From Beroe forskalii (taxonomy: Eukaryota > Ctenophora > Nuda > Beroida > Beroidae): a stretch of DNA of 64,000 nucleotides. Position numbers and translations under genes: made by a program. The DNA lies in contig WFMF01000551.1 of NCBI GenBank assembly GCA_011033025.1, positions 1 to 64,000 of the forward strand. The letters run 5' to 3'. Numbering within the stretch: position 1 is the stretch's first letter; the number at the start of each line of letters is the position of its first letter. This document shows positions 62,401 to 64,000 of the stretch, piece by piece. The notes beneath the pieces are model-generated. The model was not told the DNA's origin and did no database searches. It saw only the letters and a program-made list of their open reading frames with translations.

Positions 62401-63920
62401 ACTTTATCAACATGAGCGCTGAGGTACCAGGGTTATTCGAGGAAGCGACCCCTTTCAACTCCAACCTGAGTTACTTCTGGCAGGAGAGTCCTGATGTCAA
62501 GGAGGCCCTACCGGACACATTCCTGGAGAATTACAAGAGCTTTTGCTGGTTCAACAAGACTAGGAAGTCTGAGTTGCTGTGCCTGCCGCGGGTTTATCTG
62601 GCGGGCTTCCCCAAGTGCGGGTCCACAGACCTCCACGACAAGATATCCCACCACCCGGACGTACGTTACGGGATCAAGAAGGAATACAGGTGGTGGTCCA
62701 GGTACAGACTACCCTTCACCTGGAAAGAGCATCCGACGATTTTTGCGCAGCCCTTCTCATACTACCTCCATCGACTTCGTCCGAGCGAAGTGAGGAAGAA
62801 TACCGTTTTGATCGATGGTTCCGCCAACATGTTGTGGCAGTTCTCCAACTGGGAGAAAATGCACCCAGGCCTAGAAGAGCGTCCTTACTCCTACTCTGAC
62901 GTCATACACACCATCACTCCACGTGCTAAGATACTGGTTATCGTCAGGAACCCCACAGAACGCCTTTGGTCTGATTATTTTTACTTTCAAGCGCATGGAA
63001 CCGGTCGCAGATATCCGTCAGAGCTCGGCTACAAAAATCTTTCGGCCGCGTCCTTTAGCAAGGCTGCCAGAAACGAAGTCGGAAGGTTTAGGGACTGTGT
63101 GAAGAGTAGAGGCCTGAGACAGTGCTGCTTTGCGACGAAACATGCTGATCGGTACGATACAGCCGTCGTCCAACTTATAATCGGAATTTACGTGTGCTAC
63201 ATTCGGGAGTGGAAGGATCGGTTCGGAGATCAGTTGAAAGTAATCCGGCTTGAAGATTACAAGGAAAATCAAGCTAAAACTATGGCAGACATTTTCAAGT
63301 TCCTAGAACTACCTGGGATAGAGAAGCAGAAAGTAGCAACCCTTGTCGAATCACACGAAGTTAAGAACTCGAACAATCGCAATAAAGAAATCATGCCGAA
63401 AAGCATCCGAAACTTACTCGACTCATTTTATAGACCTTTCAACGAAGAACTTGCTAGGTTAATGGGCGACGAAAGATTCTTGTATGGCTGATATATTTCC
63501 ATTTGACATTTACAAAATCAGTCATTTCTAAGTTTTTTTATTTCCATTTCACAATTTTCGGTTCCTCATATGCTACAAGCTGATATTGAATAAAGTACAT
63601 CACTATTATAATCTCCCATTCTCTGTACTATATATTTTTTCGTACGTCCTAAGGTCTTTTATCCTTTTTAGACACATTTCCATCAGAAAATTTCCCTCAG
63701 CGCGCGCGTTGCGATGGTGCGTGACAGACAGAAAAAACACAAAGCGCAACTTCATATTAGAGATTTCTGATGAGTTTCTGGATCATGACATTTACCTGGA
63801 ATGGTAGGCGGCTGATGTTAGGCACTGCCTTTGCTGGCTCCCGCAGTTTAGCTTTAGGTATGATTTGAGTGTGCCCGTAATCCACAAACAACACCTCAAC
63901 AGTGTGCTCGTTCACTTTCC
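47355..63920 (-). CDS. Multi-Tudor-domain protein gene (partial, seven exons)
   Basis: Seven exons on the minus strand join in frame with GT-AG borders: 63920-63796, 60548-60438, 60024 to about 59884-59858, about 58950-58845, 56844-56731, 48090-47970 and 47487-47355. The product has the end of one Tudor core (VLFVDYGH), its trailing SN-like strand segment (LPFQ then AYSVQLADLP), a linker, then a second extended Tudor (SHVESPFCWFF, WYRARVLSL, MLDYGD, IPIQACRAALVGV, WSSEARQFF). This order matches extended Tudor domains of TDRD/RNF17-type proteins, which bind dimethylarginine tails of PIWI proteins in germ granules; the germline role here is inferred from the family. The 5' end lies beyond the window. 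The 3' end was not found: the last exon ends on a strong GTAAGT donor in phase 2, and no matching exon is visible before the UGT gene. One intron hosts an antisense sulfotransferase gene. The orthology group (TDRD1, TDRD15, RNF17 or other) cannot be decided from this part. Confidence 0.85.
47970..48090 (-). CDS. Tudor gene exon f: Tudor unit 2 core, second strands
   Basis: The acceptor is CCCCCTTCTTCAG and the donor is GTTG/GTAAGA. The exon has 40 codons plus one base and encodes TTQCSMLDYGDIQTVPVTSL and IPIQACRAALV. MLDYGD replaces the usual FVDYGN, so both the aromatic residue two before the Asp and the Asn are changed. The split codon completes to Gly in the next exon, giving ALVGVTPL. Confidence 0.85.
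49091..49132 (+). repeat. TGACGTCA-core dispersed repeat, copy 13 (best copy)
   Basis: TGACGTCATTATCAGGGCTT, AACATGGTGAGTTGGTGACG, TT: full length with both TGACGT ends. It lies in the large Tudor intron. Confidence 0.8.
51888..51929 (-). repeat. TGACGTCA-core dispersed repeat, copy 14
   Basis: AACGTCATCAATTCACCATT, CTAAGCTATGATAATGACGT, CA: full length. It is followed by GAGAGCCTACTATC, the outer flank that also appears inverted beside copy 13. Confidence 0.8.
52910..53059 (+). mobile_element. MULE-type transposase fragment
   Basis: The plus-strand frame reads SSYYESTWIG, PPLFSHYMWNQHDASLMF and STNMAEGWHRGFNSMP. This matches the C-terminal signature of MULE-like transposase ORFs (Y-E-x-TWIG, PLF-x-WN, NMAEGWHRGFNS). 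An in-frame TAA lies at 52901 and another stop soon after the fragment, so only about 50 codons survive. It lies in the large Tudor intron, antisense to that gene. Confidence 0.7.
53096..53252. repeat. Imperfect tandem repeats of TTAGGCCAAATGTCCAG type
   Basis: Phrases such as TTAGGCCAAATGTCCAG, TTAGGCCAGATGACCG, TTAGGCCATTTGTCAAG and TTAGGTCAAATGACCG recur about five times right after the MULE fragment. They may be the remains of that element's end. Confidence 0.6.
54765..54885 (+). CDS. Exon-like plus-strand ORF, charged N-terminus
   Basis: ATG at 54765 opens a highly charged frame (GGSGDADHVKEKDEKKEPET, PVKQASRPVDMDFKLDML) that runs to a strong donor, CTGA/GTGAGA. It lies antisense within the large Tudor intron. 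It cannot be spliced directly to the coiled-coil ORF at 55078 without a frame conflict, so a further small exon would be needed. Function unknown. Confidence 0.3.
55078..55165 (+). CDS. Exon-like plus-strand ORF, coiled coil
   Basis: Between the strong acceptor GTCTTTTTCAG and donor TATG/GTATTG the frame reads LQRKLEVYLKTVERYKMIID, EMKEDNNRY, with hydrophobic heptad spacing and alternating charges. It may belong with the charged ORF 190 bp upstream, but the phases do not match as they stand. Family unknown. Confidence 0.3.
56731..56844 (-). CDS. Tudor gene exon e: Tudor unit 2 core, first strands
   Basis: The exon has 38 codons between acceptor TCTCCCTTTCAG and donor CAG/GTTTGT. It encodes PLDYGHLEYREHTLCVAYCE and GWYRARVLSLSKDAQ. 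The WYRARV motif is the first strand pair of a Tudor barrel. It is in phase 0 with both neighbouring exons. Confidence 0.85.
58845..58950 (-). CDS. Tudor gene exon d: N-terminal strand and helix of Tudor unit 2
   Basis: Residues SISHVESPFCWFFQSREF and MSEDMNQFYSK are the classic start of an extended Tudor domain (VSHVESPxxFWVQ followed by a helix ending in FY). The donor is AAG/GTGGGT, phase 0. Three AG acceptors lie close together (exon starts 58950, 58953 or 58957). The start at 58950 is the simplest but is not proven, because the upstream exon's donor is also ambiguous. Confidence 0.8.
59222..59885. repeat. 65-bp minisatellite, about ten units, abutting a Tudor exon
   Basis: The unit core is CTATTCGAGTGGGGTTTTCA, AGTGACAAGTGACTCAAGGC, ACTGAGATGCATCCCCTTAT. 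Ten copies start near 59231, 59308, 59372, 59437, 59502, 59567, 59632, 59699, 59766 and 59829; the first is shorter and more diverged. The last copy overlaps the 3' border of the Tudor exon at 60024, so the array appears to have grown from an exon-intron junction. Confidence 0.9.
59858..60024 (-). CDS. Tudor gene exon c: SN-like flank and linker (3' edge unresolved)
   Basis: The exon starts after CTGAG at 60025 with VVDMDGEYPLVRIYLSS and runs through KPKEVNKLLSLD to PAPPVDIG. The reading frame then enters a 65-bp minisatellite unit. Candidate donors are GGG/GTGCAC (exon end 59884), CTCA/GTGCC and CTT/GTCACT (end 59858). Only the donors leaving one or two bases keep the frame of the next exon, so the exact end is open. 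Every minisatellite unit repeats versions of these sites. Confidence 0.7.
60438..60548 (-). CDS. Tudor gene exon b: SN-like flank of Tudor unit 1
   Basis: This 37-codon exon follows a strong pyrimidine-rich acceptor (TTTTTCTTCTTGCAG). Residues AYSVQLADLPTSADSW match the conserved strand and Trp after a Tudor core, and it ends in IEAE. The donor GAG/GTTATT is weak but keeps the frame into VVDMDGEYPLVRIYL of the next exon, which is how this part of extended Tudor domains normally reads. Confidence 0.8.
61582..61650. repeat. 21-bp tandem repeat upstream of the sulfotransferase gene
   Basis: TGTACCAGTCTCTACTGTT-type units start at 61582, 61603 and 61624, with a partial unit before and a degraded one after (period 21 bp). 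It directly precedes the TCACGTGAC array. Confidence 0.75.
61685..61741. promoter_or_regulatory. Four TCACGTGAC E-boxes in a 16-bp tandem array
   Basis: TCACGTGAC occurs at 61685, 61701, 61717 and 61733, exactly 16 bp apart, joined by AACACYR spacers. It lies about 235-290 bp upstream of the sulfotransferase start codon. TCACGTGA is a known high-affinity site for MiT/TFE and USF-type bHLH-ZIP factors. The regulatory role is inferred from position and motif. Confidence 0.5.
61772..61796. repeat. Short hairpin ATCTTACGA / TCGTAAGAT
   Basis: Nine-base perfect arms (61772-61780 and 61788-61796) flank a 7-base loop. It sits next to the larger hairpin at 61798-61872 in the sulfotransferase upstream region. 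Confidence 0.7.
61798..61872. repeat. 35-bp-stem hairpin upstream of the sulfotransferase gene
   Basis: Arms 61798-61832 and 61838-61872 pair over 35 positions around a 5-base loop (TATAA). There are two true mismatches and two positions that become G:U in RNA. The centre of the stem, ACTAGGAACTTGAT, is perfect. The size and pairing are compatible with a small-RNA precursor, a cruciform or a short inverted-repeat transposon footprint; the small loop is atypical for an animal microRNA. Confidence 0.75.
61974..63491 (+). CDS. CHST15-like carbohydrate sulfotransferase (two exons)
   Basis: The predicted product transfers sulfate from PAPS to a glycosaminoglycan or similar glycan in the Golgi. 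Exon 1 (61974-61997) encodes MRRLFRST and ends at ACG/GTAAGG; exon 2 (62295-63491) starts after TTTCAG in phase 0. The 406-residue protein has a type II signal anchor (basic residues 1-10, hydrophobic 11-25), a lumenal stem, the 5'-phosphosulfate loop GFPKCGSTDL (about 112-121, Lys115) and the 3'-phosphate motif VRNPTERLWSDY (about 225-236, Arg226 and Ser234). The VRNPxERLxSDY and KEYRWW features favour the CHST15 (N-acetylgalactosamine 4-sulfate 6-O-sulfotransferase) branch; vertebrate CHST15 is longer (about 560 residues). The ATG is the first after an in-frame TGA at 61947. A polyadenylation signal AATAAA lies at 63589. The gene is complete and nested antisense within a Tudor-gene intron. 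Substrate specificity is inferred from family only. Confidence 0.9.
63589..63594 (+). terminator. Polyadenylation signal of the sulfotransferase gene
   Basis: AATAAA lies about 98 bases after the TGA stop at 63489-63491, a normal 3' UTR distance. It is the first canonical signal downstream. The site lies before the next Tudor exon on the other strand (63796), so the nested transcript could end inside the intron. Confidence 0.55.
63796..63920 (-). CDS. Tudor gene exon a: Tudor core beta strands
   Basis: The exon is bounded by acceptor CCCCTGACAG and donor CAG/GTAAAT. It starts with two bases that complete a codon, followed by 41 codons. The residues VEVLFVDYGHTQIIP and LPFQ are the second half of a Tudor core and the start of the flanking strand. 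The usual Asn of DYGN is His here. The exon joins in phase 0 to the exon at 60548-60438, giving the typical LPFQ-AYSVQLADLP junction. Confidence 0.85.
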
Positions 63921-64000
63921 CTGTCAGGGGTATAATAAGTGACGGATGCCAAGAATTAATTCACGGTTGTTATAGAACAAGCAACCTGCCCCCTAGTAAT

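Overview
The window looks like a gene-poor, intron-rich, AT-rich invertebrate metazoan nuclear genome. The supporting signs are spliced genes with short coding exons and GT-AG borders, a multi-Tudor protein, a UDP-glucuronosyltransferase-like enzyme, a Golgi sulfotransferase, LINE and MULE debris of the kind common in marine invertebrates, and many small inverted-repeat elements. A basal metazoan or other marine invertebrate is my best guess, but the sequence does not fix the phylum.

Layout. Bases 1 to about 34,800 contain no gene I can name. They hold small DNA elements (a complete inverted-repeat element with TA duplications at 10081-10989, a hairpin cluster near 16,636-16,859, a TIR-bounded tandem array at 33,443-33,972), isolated palindromes, and part of a dispersed repeat of about 45-60 bp built around TGACGTCATTATCAT. 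That repeat has 14 recognisable copies in the window. A tyrosine-motif-rich exon lies at 34,937-35,279 (minus). At 37,030-39,182 the remains of a reverse-transcriptase-type element (plus) are split by an oppositely oriented, 5'-truncated LINE that ends in a 90-bp AATT microsatellite. A palindromic 32-bp satellite fills about 41,560-42,770. A two-exon UDP-glycosyltransferase (minus) occupies 43,440-45,418.

The right quarter is dominated by a Tudor-domain gene on the minus strand. Seven consecutive exons between 63,920 and 47,355 join in frame and encode the end of one Tudor unit and nearly all of a second. Its 3.2-kb intron (60,549-63,795) contains a complete two-exon CHST15-like carbohydrate sulfotransferase on the opposite strand (61,974-63,491). 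Upstream of that gene are a 16-bp tandem array of TCACGTGAC boxes and two strong hairpins. The 8.6-kb Tudor intron (48,091-56,730) carries a MULE transposase fragment, two dispersed-repeat copies and two exon-like plus-strand ORFs. A 65-bp minisatellite abuts, and seems to derive from, the 3' border of one Tudor exon.

The three identified genes serve unrelated processes: germline RNP/piRNA-type scaffolding (Tudor), conjugation of small lipophilic molecules in the ER (UGT) and glycosaminoglycan sulfation in the Golgi (sulfotransferase). Their arrangement is nesting and adjacency, not an operon. The items most worth following up are the dispersed TGACGTCA repeat, the palindromic satellite, the nested antisense gene with its regulatory array, and the altered key residues in the UGT and both Tudor cores.
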